Below are positions 28,295-35,907 of a DNA stretch of 64,000 bases, in pieces (within the stretch, counting starts at the first letter, position 1; each line of letters opens with the position of its first letter). The position numbers and the translations under genes were made by a program. Origin of the DNA: Vibrio neptunius. Lineage in GTDB: Bacteria; Pseudomonadota; Gammaproteobacteria; Enterobacterales; Vibrionaceae. A model generated the notes under the pieces. The model was not told where the DNA came from. It searched no databases and saw nothing but the letters and a program-made list of their open reading frames with translations. Where the stretch lies: NCBI RefSeq assembly GCF_000967495.1, contig NZ_JXXU01000054.1:1-64000 (forward strand). Direction: 5' to 3'.

Positions 28295-29158
28295 ATAGGC
28301 AGAAATACCAAACTCTCTTAGTTTCACTGGTAGCACATCATCAAGATTATCGATGTCTTCAGATGTTACTTCAATTAAGTCAAATTGGTGGTCTTCATAT
28401 ATTTTTTTGATGCTGGCTTTTTCTTTCTCTGGAAAAGCACCATTATCGCGCCCCCAAAATTGTAGATAGACTTTGCCAGTAGGTAAGTAAAAATCACTCA
28501 GCACATCTTCATCAATCGGTAACTGACGGTCATAAGCATGAACAATACCATTCATATAAAGCCAGTTGTCGATCTTTAACTCGCCTTTGGTGCGTACATA
28601 GTGTCCATCGAGAGTTCGGTGTTTAGCTTCGAACTTTTGTCTGAAACTAGATATCGATTTATCTGTTGAGTGCGCTTCGGCATCCTGACCTGAAAATTCT
28701 ATGACCGATTGCTTAAGACGCTTATTGCGCACAATTGAGTCATGCCAAACAACAAAATGATTGCCAGTGTCTTTATCTTGTCGCTGATAGCCACCGACTT
28801 TGAGGCCATTGAGCGTGACTTCCCAACCATCGTCGATCTTTTGCAACCAACCCAGCTCCTGAAGGAGTTGGTTGATTTTTTTCGCATTGAGGAAGAAACG
28901 CTCGCCGATTTGAGTCGCACTCAAAGGCTTACCGCTTGTTGCGGCAGTGTCTATCAGAAGGTTTTCTGGCCAGACGATAAACTGGCCAAACTTTTGATGC
29001 TGAACATACTCTCCGCCAAATTTTTCTCCGAGCTCAGTTAAAACCCACGAATCCTCTGAACGATTGATATAACCTGCCAGCTTAAGCTCCTGAAACAACT
29101 GCCTAGCGTCAGTTTGACGTAACTTTGCTATCGCAGTCGTGGAGATTTTTTCAGCCAT
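28292..29158 (-). CDS. Winged-helix protein with RecB-like nuclease-type C-terminal domain
   Basis: A 288-residue cytoplasmic protein. The first 125 residues look like two winged-helix or phage-antirepressor-like modules (TTAIAKLRQTDARQLFQELKLAGYI; LSATQIGERFFLNAKKINQLLQELGWL). The C-terminal part resembles PD-(D/E)XK nuclease domains seen in helicase-IV-like proteins: Glu193 in KGELKIDNWLY, a YD pair, Asp222 in LSDFYLP, then VYLQFWG. The position normally holding the catalytic glutamate (IEYWG type) is Gln233 here, so activity may be altered. I cannot assign a function. ATG at 29158 has AGGA upstream. It sits convergent with rbmC and upstream of nothing obviously related. Confidence 0.7.
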   Translation of the reverse strand: MAEKISTTAIAKLRQTDARQLFQELKLAGYINRSEDSWVLTELGEKFGGEYVQHQKFGQFIVWPENLLIDTAATSGKPLSATQIGERFFLNAKKINQLLQELGWLQKIDDGWEVTLNGLKVGGYQRQDKDTGNHFVVWHDSIVRNKRLKQSVIEFSGQDAEAHSTDKSISSFRQKFEAKHRTLDGHYVRTKGELKIDNWLYMNGIVHAYDRQLPIDEDVLSDFYLPTGKVYLQFWGRDNGAFPEKEKASIKKIYEDHQFDLIEVTSEDIDNLDDVLPVKLREFGISAY

Positions 29159-29267
29159 ATGTCCTCTTTAGCAATGCCACCAGTTTAGAGATATTGTTTG
29201 AGATAAAACTTATCTAATCAAGCAGATAGTTGCTGTTATGATAGCGACTTATCACAACAGCATAAGA

Positions 29268-31217
29268 TTAGGCCCGCGAATGGAAGATAGCCATTGAACA
29301 TGGTGCGATGAGGACTTGCTTTTGATCAATAGTTTGATGCAACTTGTGGTTGTCAGTGTTACATACCATGATCCACTGCTGATCATTCTCATACGGTAAA
29401 CTGAAGCGCGCTGGTGCATTGGTTTGGTTGATGCAATAGAACAATTCATCCCCTTTTTGGCCAATACCTAACTGAAGGGCAACTGAACAAAGCTGATTCC
29501 AATCATCGTGTTCCATGAAGGTACCGTCAATGCGTCGCCAATGGATGCGATTGTCGTTTCTATTTTCACCACTGAAAGCCCGAATAAAAGGGGCCATGTA
29601 GGTTTGTCGTGCCAGAACCATGTTTGCCAACCAAGATTTGAACTCATCTTTTTTTAGAGAAGGCTGCCAATTTAGCCAACTTAACTCATTGTCTTGACAA
29701 TAGGCATTGTTGTTGCCTTTTTGGCTATGAGAGAGCACGTCAGCGGTCAGTATATGCGGAATACCAAAAGCGAATAGAAGGCTAGCCATAAAGTTACGCT
29801 TTTGTTTTTCGCGTTTGTCTATGATGGTTGGGTTTTCAGTATCACCTTCCACACCATAGTTATCGGAGCGATTGTCCCCGTGACCATCTCGGTTTTGTTC
29901 GCCGTTTGCTCCATTGTGTTTCTGACGGTAGGAGACCAGATCCTGCATTGAGAAACCATCATGATAGGTAATGTAGTTAACGGTCAGTTTATAAGGCCAG
30001 TTAGCTGCACTGTATAAGTCACGAGACCCCATCAGACGGGTAGCAAACTCTTTTAGATAGCCTTGGTCGCCGCGCCAGAAACTGCGGGTTATATCTCTTA
30101 ATCTGTCGTTGCACTCGTTCCAACCAAAAGGAAAGTTACCGACCTGATAGCCGTTGGGCCCTATATCCCATGGTTCGGCAATAAGCTTGACCTCTTTGAG
30201 AACGGGATCTTGTGCAACCGCTTTGAAGAACCCTGAGTTTGTATTGAAGTTTTCACCCTCACGACCCAAGGTAGCAGCAAGATCAAAACGGAACCCATCA
30301 ATCTGGTATTCTTCGACCCAATACCTCAAAGTATCCATTACTAGATTGAGCGTCGGTTGGTATGATAAGTCAAGGGTGTTCCCGCAACCCGTAAAATTTG
30401 CAAAATGTTCGCCGTGCTTAAAGTAGTAACGATCATCCAAGGCTTTTAAGTTAAACACTGGGCCTCTTTCATCGCCTTCTGCCGTATGGTTGTAAACCAC
30501 ATCAAGAATGACTTCGATACCGTGACGGTGTAGTTCTCTAATTGCTGTTTTTAACTCGAACACCGCATCCTTGTCTGCATAGCGAGGATCAGGAGCCATA
30601 AAAACATAAGGGTTGTAACCCCAATAGTTTACTTTATCCATCTCCAGGAGGTGCGGTTCATGCATACAGGCTGCAATTGGTAGCAACTGTAAAGTATTGA
30701 TGTTCTGCTGTTTATAGAACTTGAGCATGGCTTCACTGACTAACCCTAGGTATCGCCCTTGATGCTCTGGATGTACGTCTGGATTGAGCTTGGTGACACC
30801 TTTGACATGGGTTTCAAACAGTACCATCTCTTCGCGAGGGCGGTGTGGTTTGGCCACGTCTTGCCAATCGAACTTGTCATCTGTGACGATGCTTTTAGCT
30901 AACTCAAAACTTTTTGCCGAATTAAAGGGAATAGAATAAAAAAGGGGCCTATCTAACGACTTGGCATATGGATCGGAAATCAATCGTTGATTTTCTTTGT
31001 CATCAACAATAAATCCATATTTCTGACCTGCTTTGATACCAGAAACAAAAGTGTGTTTTATACCCGCATATTCGTGTGTTAACGGATAGGTTTGGTAATT
31101 ATTGCTTTCATCAAAAAGCGCAAGTAACAGTGTTTTATTCTTAGGCGCGTGAATCGCGAAGTTGCAGCCTTCGTGATTCAACGTGGCACCCAGTGGATAG
31201 GGGCGAGAACAAGGCAT
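29268..31217 (-). CDS. glgX: Glycogen debranching enzyme / isoamylase (GlgX, GH13)
   Basis: A 649-residue cytoplasmic GH13 enzyme hydrolysing alpha-1,6 branches of glycogen or limit dextrins. An N-terminal CBM48-like domain (PYPLGATLNHEGCNFAIHAPKN) precedes the catalytic barrel with VILDVVYNHTAEGDE, the nucleophile aspartate in IDGFRFDLAATLG, the acid/base glutamate in LIAEPWDIGP, and NYITYHDGFSMQDLVSY. These are isoamylase/GlgX signatures. A TTG six bases upstream also opens the frame (31223); I prefer ATG 31217. It is divergent from lamB across a region with MalT-like boxes, which suggests maltodextrin-linked expression instead of a glg operon. Confidence 0.9.
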   Translation of the reverse strand: MPCSRPYPLGATLNHEGCNFAIHAPKNKTLLLALFDESNNYQTYPLTHEYAGIKHTFVSGIKAGQKYGFIVDDKENQRLISDPYAKSLDRPLFYSIPFNSAKSFELAKSIVTDDKFDWQDVAKPHRPREEMVLFETHVKGVTKLNPDVHPEHQGRYLGLVSEAMLKFYKQQNINTLQLLPIAACMHEPHLLEMDKVNYWGYNPYVFMAPDPRYADKDAVFELKTAIRELHRHGIEVILDVVYNHTAEGDERGPVFNLKALDDRYYFKHGEHFANFTGCGNTLDLSYQPTLNLVMDTLRYWVEEYQIDGFRFDLAATLGREGENFNTNSGFFKAVAQDPVLKEVKLIAEPWDIGPNGYQVGNFPFGWNECNDRLRDITRSFWRGDQGYLKEFATRLMGSRDLYSAANWPYKLTVNYITYHDGFSMQDLVSYRQKHNGANGEQNRDGHGDNRSDNYGVEGDTENPTIIDKREKQKRNFMASLLFAFGIPHILTADVLSHSQKGNNNAYCQDNELSWLNWQPSLKKDEFKSWLANMVLARQTYMAPFIRAFSGENRNDNRIHWRRIDGTFMEHDDWNQLCSVALQLGIGQKGDELFYCINQTNAPARFSLPYENDQQWIMVCNTDNHKLHQTIDQKQVLIAPCSMAIFHSRA

Positions 31218-31400
31218 CGTCAATATTTGATATTAGTTTGTAATTTAGTAACTACAAGTAAGTAAATAGCTTTGTTGCAGAGACGTCAAGAACCTTATGT
31301 ATAAATTAAAAATGTAATTTTTTTTCAGTTCGGTGGCGTTTTTTTGTTTAAAAGGTGAACTGTGTTGTGTTTTGTGAGGTGATGATAAAAGAATCTAATA

Positions 31401-31410
31401 CCTCCTCCCC
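31401..31410 (-). promoter_or_regulatory. MalT box upstream of lamB
   Basis: On the minus strand this reads GGGGAGGAGG, a full match to the MalT box GGGGA(T/G)GAGG known from enteric mal promoters. It lies about 260 bases before the lamB start. MalT with maltotriose activates maltodextrin genes. Confidence 0.7.
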
Positions 31411-31465
31411 CTTATATTTGTGACATAAGCCTAATGTACGTTGTTCGGTTATTTTTCTACTCCCT

Positions 31466-31475
31466 TCTCATCCCC
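31466..31475 (-). promoter_or_regulatory. Second MalT box upstream of lamB
   Basis: On the minus strand this reads GGGGATGAGA, nine of ten matches to the MalT consensus and in the same orientation as the box at 31401. The two boxes are 65 bases apart. Confidence 0.65.
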
Positions 31476-31669
31476 CCAAAATAAGTGTTAGGCGGAGGAA
31501 GTCATCCTTGAGTCTTATCGGTAATCTTGTCAGCAGTTGAAACAAAAGAGGGTTAGGTAATCGAGCTTAGCCCATCTTACCTCTCTTTTTTGATGGGTTC
31601 TGTTGCTGCCTTTTCAGAGCGAATCAACGAGCGAGTTAAAAGAATAATAATCCCTAAATGGAGTTAAAA

Positions 31670-32905
31670 ATGAAAAAAGTAAGTTTAATTGCTGCCGCAG
31701 TGGCGACAACATTAGCAGCTGGTTCTGCTTTTGCGGTCGATTTCAATGGTTATTTCCGTGCTGGTACTGGCATCAGTGACAATACGGGCGGTGATGTCTC
31801 TGTAAGCAAAAACGGTATTGGTCGTCTCGGTAACGAAAACGACAACTACTACGAGTTTGGTTTTGCAGAAGAGCTGAAAACTGGTGAACAAACTTGGCGC
31901 GTTGAATCAATGTTGGCGAAAGGTGATGATGGTATATCAGGCTGGGAAGCTGGAGATATAAACGTCGCCCAGTTCGCAGTGAAAGCAAAAGGACTGATTG
32001 CATCAGATAAAGAAGCAACCATGTGGGCGGGTAAAACGTATTACCAACGTAAAGATATCCACATCACTGACTTCTACTTCCTAAACACGTCTGGTACTGG
32101 TGGCGGTATTGAGAACCTTTCAGTAGGTAACCAAAAGCTTTCTGTTGCGATTCTTCAAGATGGAGAAGCGACAACAACAGTTGGAAATAAAACAGTGGCA
32201 CAATCTGAAGGCTATATTCTAGATGCCCGTCTTGCAAATATTGGCCTTTGGGAAGAGGCATCTCTTGAACTAGCACTGGCTTACAACTTTTCTACAGAAA
32301 CAGCTGACGGCACTGAAGCGGCAGATGACGGTCTACTAGCGTCTGCGATTATTCACCAAGGTATGTCTAACGGCTTTAACCAAACAGTACTTCAATATGG
32401 TACTAATGGCTATGGTACCCAAGTGGCTAACTTTGGCTCTGGCGCATATTACAATCGTGGTAATGATTCACAGAATGACGCATCTGGCTACCGTTTGATC
32501 AACTGGGGTGTAATGAACCTCGGTGAAAACTGGGAAATGGGCCACCAGCTCGCTTACTTAGCAGGTAGTGACATCGGTAACGATACCAACTCTTCTAAGT
32601 TTGACATTGACCAATACTCGGTAGTTGTTCGCCCTATGTATAAGTGGAACGACACAATGCGTACTATCTTTGAGGCGGGTGTAAACTCAGGTGAGAAGAT
32701 CAACTCTGTAGGCACTGCGACTGAAGATTTCGGTAATACTAAACTGACTGTGGCTCAAGGCTGGGCGATGGGTGACAGCTTCTGGGCACGTCCAGAACTG
32801 CGTGTATACGGTTCTTACATCACTGATACTGAAAACGATAACGCATTTGGTACTGGCGAAGACTCTGAATACGTTGTTGGTGTTCAGGTAGAAGCTTGGT
32901 GGTAA
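31670..32905 (+). CDS. lamB: Maltoporin LamB
   Basis: A 411-residue outer-membrane sugar porin with a 22-residue signal peptide (MKKVSLIAAAVATTLAAGSAFA). The mature N-terminus VDFNGYFRAGTGISDNTGG and the segments WAGKTYYQRKDIHITDFYFLNTSGTGGGIENL, GMSNGFNQTVLQYG and FWARPELRVYGSY are LamB signatures. The C-terminus ends in tryptophan (EAWW), as usual for beta-barrels. It takes up maltose and maltodextrins, including products of the pullulanase encoded further right. The frame opens at ATG 31658, but ATG 31670 has GGAG six bases upstream and gives the standard signal peptide. malM follows after 115 bases and a terminator-like hairpin. Confidence 0.95.
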   Translation: MKKVSLIAAAVATTLAAGSAFAVDFNGYFRAGTGISDNTGGDVSVSKNGIGRLGNENDNYYEFGFAEELKTGEQTWRVESMLAKGDDGISGWEAGDINVAQFAVKAKGLIASDKEATMWAGKTYYQRKDIHITDFYFLNTSGTGGGIENLSVGNQKLSVAILQDGEATTTVGNKTVAQSEGYILDARLANIGLWEEASLELALAYNFSTETADGTEAADDGLLASAIIHQGMSNGFNQTVLQYGTNGYGTQVANFGSGAYYNRGNDSQNDASGYRLINWGVMNLGENWEMGHQLAYLAGSDIGNDTNSSKFDIDQYSVVVRPMYKWNDTMRTIFEAGVNSGEKINSVGTATEDFGNTKLTVAQGWAMGDSFWARPELRVYGSYITDTENDNAFGTGEDSEYVVGVQVEAWW

Positions 32906-32944
32906 CAGACAAATGACTGTCCTAATTGTCTAAGTCCGATTATG

Positions 32945-32972
32945 ATAGCCGACAATTGTCGGCTATTTTTTT
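32945..32972 (+). terminator. Terminator after lamB
   Basis: The perfect palindrome ATAGCCGACAATTGTCGGCTAT at 32945-32966 (nine-base arms around AATT) is followed by a run of T. It lies between lamB and malM, so malM expression probably depends on partial read-through or its own promoter. Confidence 0.8.
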
Positions 32973-33020
32973 AAGCACTTTTCCCCTAAGTATTTAAAAA
33001 AATAAAATAAGGAAAACCCT

Positions 33021-33860
33021 ATGTATTTTCGTGCCCTCGTTCTTAGTGGTTGCGTTGCGCTAGCAGGCTGCCAATCCCCGGAAATCATCCAGCAAGTGCA
33101 AACGGCTCAAGCTGAGCAAGTAGAGTCTATCTCTGCGTTGCAAGCCGTGACAATGAAGCTACCTAGTAGCACTATTGTTGAAATCACCTCGCAGTCTCAA
33201 GCGCTGAAATATCAGAACATCAATAGTCATGTTGCTATGTTTGAGCTACCCGCAGATCGTGGTGAGTACTCAATTACCATCACCAGTATGATTGAAGACA
33301 CGGCATTTGTGCCTAGAGCGATAATTGTTGATAAGAACGGTCGTGAGCTAGAGAGTTATGGAAGCGACAAATTTGAGTACACCAAGCCGCGCTTAAATCT
33401 TGGTAACCGTTTAGTTGCAGAGGTTGATTTCTTCCCCCCAACTCATACTGAGTCTGTTTATCTGATTGTTTACACCGATAAAAGTGACTTGGGCAAAACG
33501 ACCATGGTTGCACATCCTGCAAGATTAGATGCGGAGGGGCGTGGCAACTATCTACCGGAAGTTAAAGACATTGCGATTCCAAATTCTGAGTATGGCAAAG
33601 TTGAAGTCTCAATTGATCGATTAGGTTTCTTCAAGCAATTGGGGTCTTCAAGCTCAGCAGAAACTAACACCAAACCAGTGATGGCCAAGAGTGTTGAAGT
33701 TGTACAGCCTGAAACTCAAAAATACTACCATCGGGCGATCTCCGCTGCAGTTGAGTCGAATGATTTAAACAAGGCAATCAGTCTATTGGAAGAAGCGAAG
33801 GCACTGAATGTTGAAGGTGCACAGGAAATCTTCGTAAAAGCAGTGAACGCTAAAAAGTAA
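33021..33860 (+). CDS. malM: Maltose operon protein MalM (lipoprotein form)
   Basis: A 279-residue exported protein. The signal peptide ends in a lipobox LAGC with Cys17, so this version is probably lipid-anchored. The following AQAEQVESISALQAVTMKLPSS, NINSHVAMFELPADRGEYSITITSMI and YLIVYTDKSDLGKTT match MalM. The C-terminal helix region YYHRAISAAVESNDLNKAISLLEEAK is also typical. MalM is a periplasmic protein of the maltose regulon with no settled function; its position after lamB is the usual one. An AAGGAA ribosome site precedes ATG 33021. Confidence 0.9.
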   Translation: MYFRALVLSGCVALAGCQSPEIIQQVQTAQAEQVESISALQAVTMKLPSSTIVEITSQSQALKYQNINSHVAMFELPADRGEYSITITSMIEDTAFVPRAIIVDKNGRELESYGSDKFEYTKPRLNLGNRLVAEVDFFPPTHTESVYLIVYTDKSDLGKTTMVAHPARLDAEGRGNYLPEVKDIAIPNSEYGKVEVSIDRLGFFKQLGSSSSAETNTKPVMAKSVEVVQPETQKYYHRAISAAVESNDLNKAISLLEEAKALNVEGAQEIFVKAVNAKK

Positions 33861-33875
33861 GAAATAGCTAACAAT

Positions 33876-33914
33876 AAAAAGCCGCTGCCACATTCATTTA
33901 GCAGCGGCTTTTTT
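33876..33914. terminator. Terminator after malM
   Basis: A 13-bp stem (AAAAAGCCGCTGC, 33876-33888, with 33901-33913) and a 12-base loop carry A- and T-runs on the two sides. It lies between malM and the convergent chemoreceptor gene and can act in both directions. Confidence 0.92.
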
Positions 33915-33924
33915 GCTGATAGGG

Positions 33925-35544
33925 TTAAACCTTAAAATATCTGAGTTGCCCCGTTAATTGCTCGGCGGTATTGGCCATCAACTGGCTGTCTTCAGCGAGT
34001 GATTGGGATGCTTGCAAAACCTCATTGGCTGCCATGTGGATACCTGAAACATTTTCGTTCATTTCTGTTGCCACTGTACTTTGTTGTTCTGAAGCGGCTG
34101 CGATTTGAGCGACCATATCATTCGCGTTTTGCATTTCATTGACGATCGCATCCAACTGCTCACGGGTTTTCTTAGATGCAGAGACACTTTCGTCGACTCT
34201 TTCATTGCTGCTTTGCATGGCAGAGAAGGTTTTGTCTGCTTGTTCAATCAGTTTTTCAATTGTCAGCTGAACTTCATTGGTGGAGTTCTGTGTGCGACTT
34301 GCTAGATTTCGTACTTCATCGGCGACCACCGCAAAACCGCGCCCTTGTTCTCCCGCCCGGGCTGCTTCAATAGCTGCATTTAAGGCGAGTAAATTGGTTT
34401 GCTCAGAAACATCTCGAATCACGCTCACCACGTTACTGATGTCATTTACGCCAGTTTGGAGTTCCGTTACCAAATCGTGAGCCGTTGAAATATTACGAGA
34501 AACCTCTGCAATCGTGTTTGACGTCGTTTTCATTGTTTGATCATTGCGATGAGCATGATCGACGACTTTGTTTGTACTCACAGAAGTATTTTCAGCGTTA
34601 GTTGCAACATCATTGATGGTGGCACTCATTTCTGTCATTGCGGTAGAAAGAAGCTCTAATTGGGTATGCTGCGAATTGACGCTGGTTGCGGCCTCTTCGC
34701 TGGCTTGGGCGATATTGCATGCCATTGCGCTGGATTGTTCCGCAGACTGATGCGCGGTGCGCAGAGTGTTCTGAAGTTTGCTCAGCATCTTGTCGATCTG
34801 TTGGCTCATTTCTCCTAACTCATCTTTTCTCGACATATTCATGCGTACTCTAAGATCCCCATCAGCAATCTTATGAGTGTTATCGATCAATCGGTGCAAT
34901 GGTATGAGGATGTTGTTTGAAATTGTGTAACCCATGGCGAGCAGGATGGCTGACAGAATAGAAGCAACAAACGCCTCTTGCAAGGCAAGAGCATAAAATG
35001 CCTCTTGAATGTCGGCGACGAGAAGACCGGAGCCAATAATCCAACCCCATTCGGGGAAGAGTTGAACGTAGGAAATCTTATCTTTCAGTTCCCCTTGTGG
35101 GCTCTTCCACTGATAGTCAAGGAAGCCTTTTTGTGCGCTGGTCTGAGAAATAGCGACCATTTCGCGCCAGTGAAATTTACCCGCACCATCTTGAAAGCTT
35201 TCGGCATTTTTTCCATTGAGCGCGGGTTTAACCGGATGCATGACAACCTGCATCTCCTGATTGAGAATCCAAAAATAATTAGCCTCGTTATAGCGAAGCG
35301 CTTCGATGGCGCTTAACGCTTGTTGCTTCGCTACTTCTTCCCCTAAAGTCTTTCTCTGATCGTAATAGTGCCGGACCAGAGTCACGGTAGCTTCCACTTG
35401 TGCACTGAGCTTGTCCTCTCGTTCACTCATGGAGCTATTCCGTTGTTGGATCAAATTATAGATACAGGCCATAGCAATAAAAATTATTGCCAAGGTAACT
35501 ATGGTCGCCAGTTTATATTTGACGTTGAGATCGCTGAGTTTCAT
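33925..35544 (-). CDS. Methyl-accepting chemotaxis protein with single Cache domain
   Basis: A 539-residue chemoreceptor. A transmembrane helix near residues 12-30 (LATIVTLAIIFIAMACIYNLI) is followed by a periplasmic sCache-type domain (VRHYYDQRKTLGEEVAKQQAL, NYFWILNQEMQVVMHP, DYQWKSPQGELKDKISYVQLFPEWGWIIGSG). A second helix, a HAMP linker (IPLHRLIDNTHKIADGDLRVRM) and the signalling tip VSEQTNLLALNAAIEAARAGEQGRGFAVVADEVR complete it. The ligand is unknown; small organic acids are common for this sensor class. The C-terminus has no CheR-binding pentapeptide. A longer frame starts at 35604; ATG 35544 gives the usual N-terminus directly before the membrane helix. Confidence 0.9.
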   Translation of the reverse strand: MKLSDLNVKYKLATIVTLAIIFIAMACIYNLIQQRNSSMSEREDKLSAQVEATVTLVRHYYDQRKTLGEEVAKQQALSAIEALRYNEANYFWILNQEMQVVMHPVKPALNGKNAESFQDGAGKFHWREMVAISQTSAQKGFLDYQWKSPQGELKDKISYVQLFPEWGWIIGSGLLVADIQEAFYALALQEAFVASILSAILLAMGYTISNNILIPLHRLIDNTHKIADGDLRVRMNMSRKDELGEMSQQIDKMLSKLQNTLRTAHQSAEQSSAMACNIAQASEEAATSVNSQHTQLELLSTAMTEMSATINDVATNAENTSVSTNKVVDHAHRNDQTMKTTSNTIAEVSRNISTAHDLVTELQTGVNDISNVVSVIRDVSEQTNLLALNAAIEAARAGEQGRGFAVVADEVRNLASRTQNSTNEVQLTIEKLIEQADKTFSAMQSSNERVDESVSASKKTREQLDAIVNEMQNANDMVAQIAAASEQQSTVATEMNENVSGIHMAANEVLQASQSLAEDSQLMANTAEQLTGQLRYFKV

Positions 35545-35907
35545 CGTTAAGCCATTCTTATAGTTTGTGTTTTGATTTTGAAGGTGAGTAGAAAGGCTAT
35601 TCAATGTTTAGATGTTGGAAATTGATTTCTGTCATAAATATTTTGTATTCACATTGTTACATATTTATAGGGTGCGCCGGTTCAAAATGAGAGGCTTGAT
35701 ATTTGTTTTGTTTGATGGACTGGTTCACATATTTGGATGTATTGCTATCGTGAATGCCTTCAAACTGTTTCAATTAGGTGTCAAATTTGGTGTTTGGTCA
35801 TATTCCTACCACAATCTATTAATAAACTTATTTATTAGATCGTGCATATGTCCTGATGGAATGGTGTATGGAAAGTTTATGGATAATGAAAATAGGGACG
35901 AGAAGAG
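35545..35907. other. Intergenic region between two divergent chemoreceptor genes
   Basis: This 363-base region must contain both promoters. A 99-codon frame at 35612-35911 overlaps the next gene start and has no recognisable protein character or ribosome site, so I treat the region as non-coding. No clear operator is visible. Confidence 0.5.

Larger units (their letters stand above)
31218..31669. promoter_or_regulatory. Divergent glgX-lamB regulatory region
   Basis: This 452-base gap holds the lamB promoter region and probably that of glgX. It contains two MalT-like boxes (annotated separately), a further TCATCC core at 31502-31507 and several TGTGA-type half sites (for example near 31420) that could belong to a CRP site. 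No open reading frame is apparent. Confidence 0.55.
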
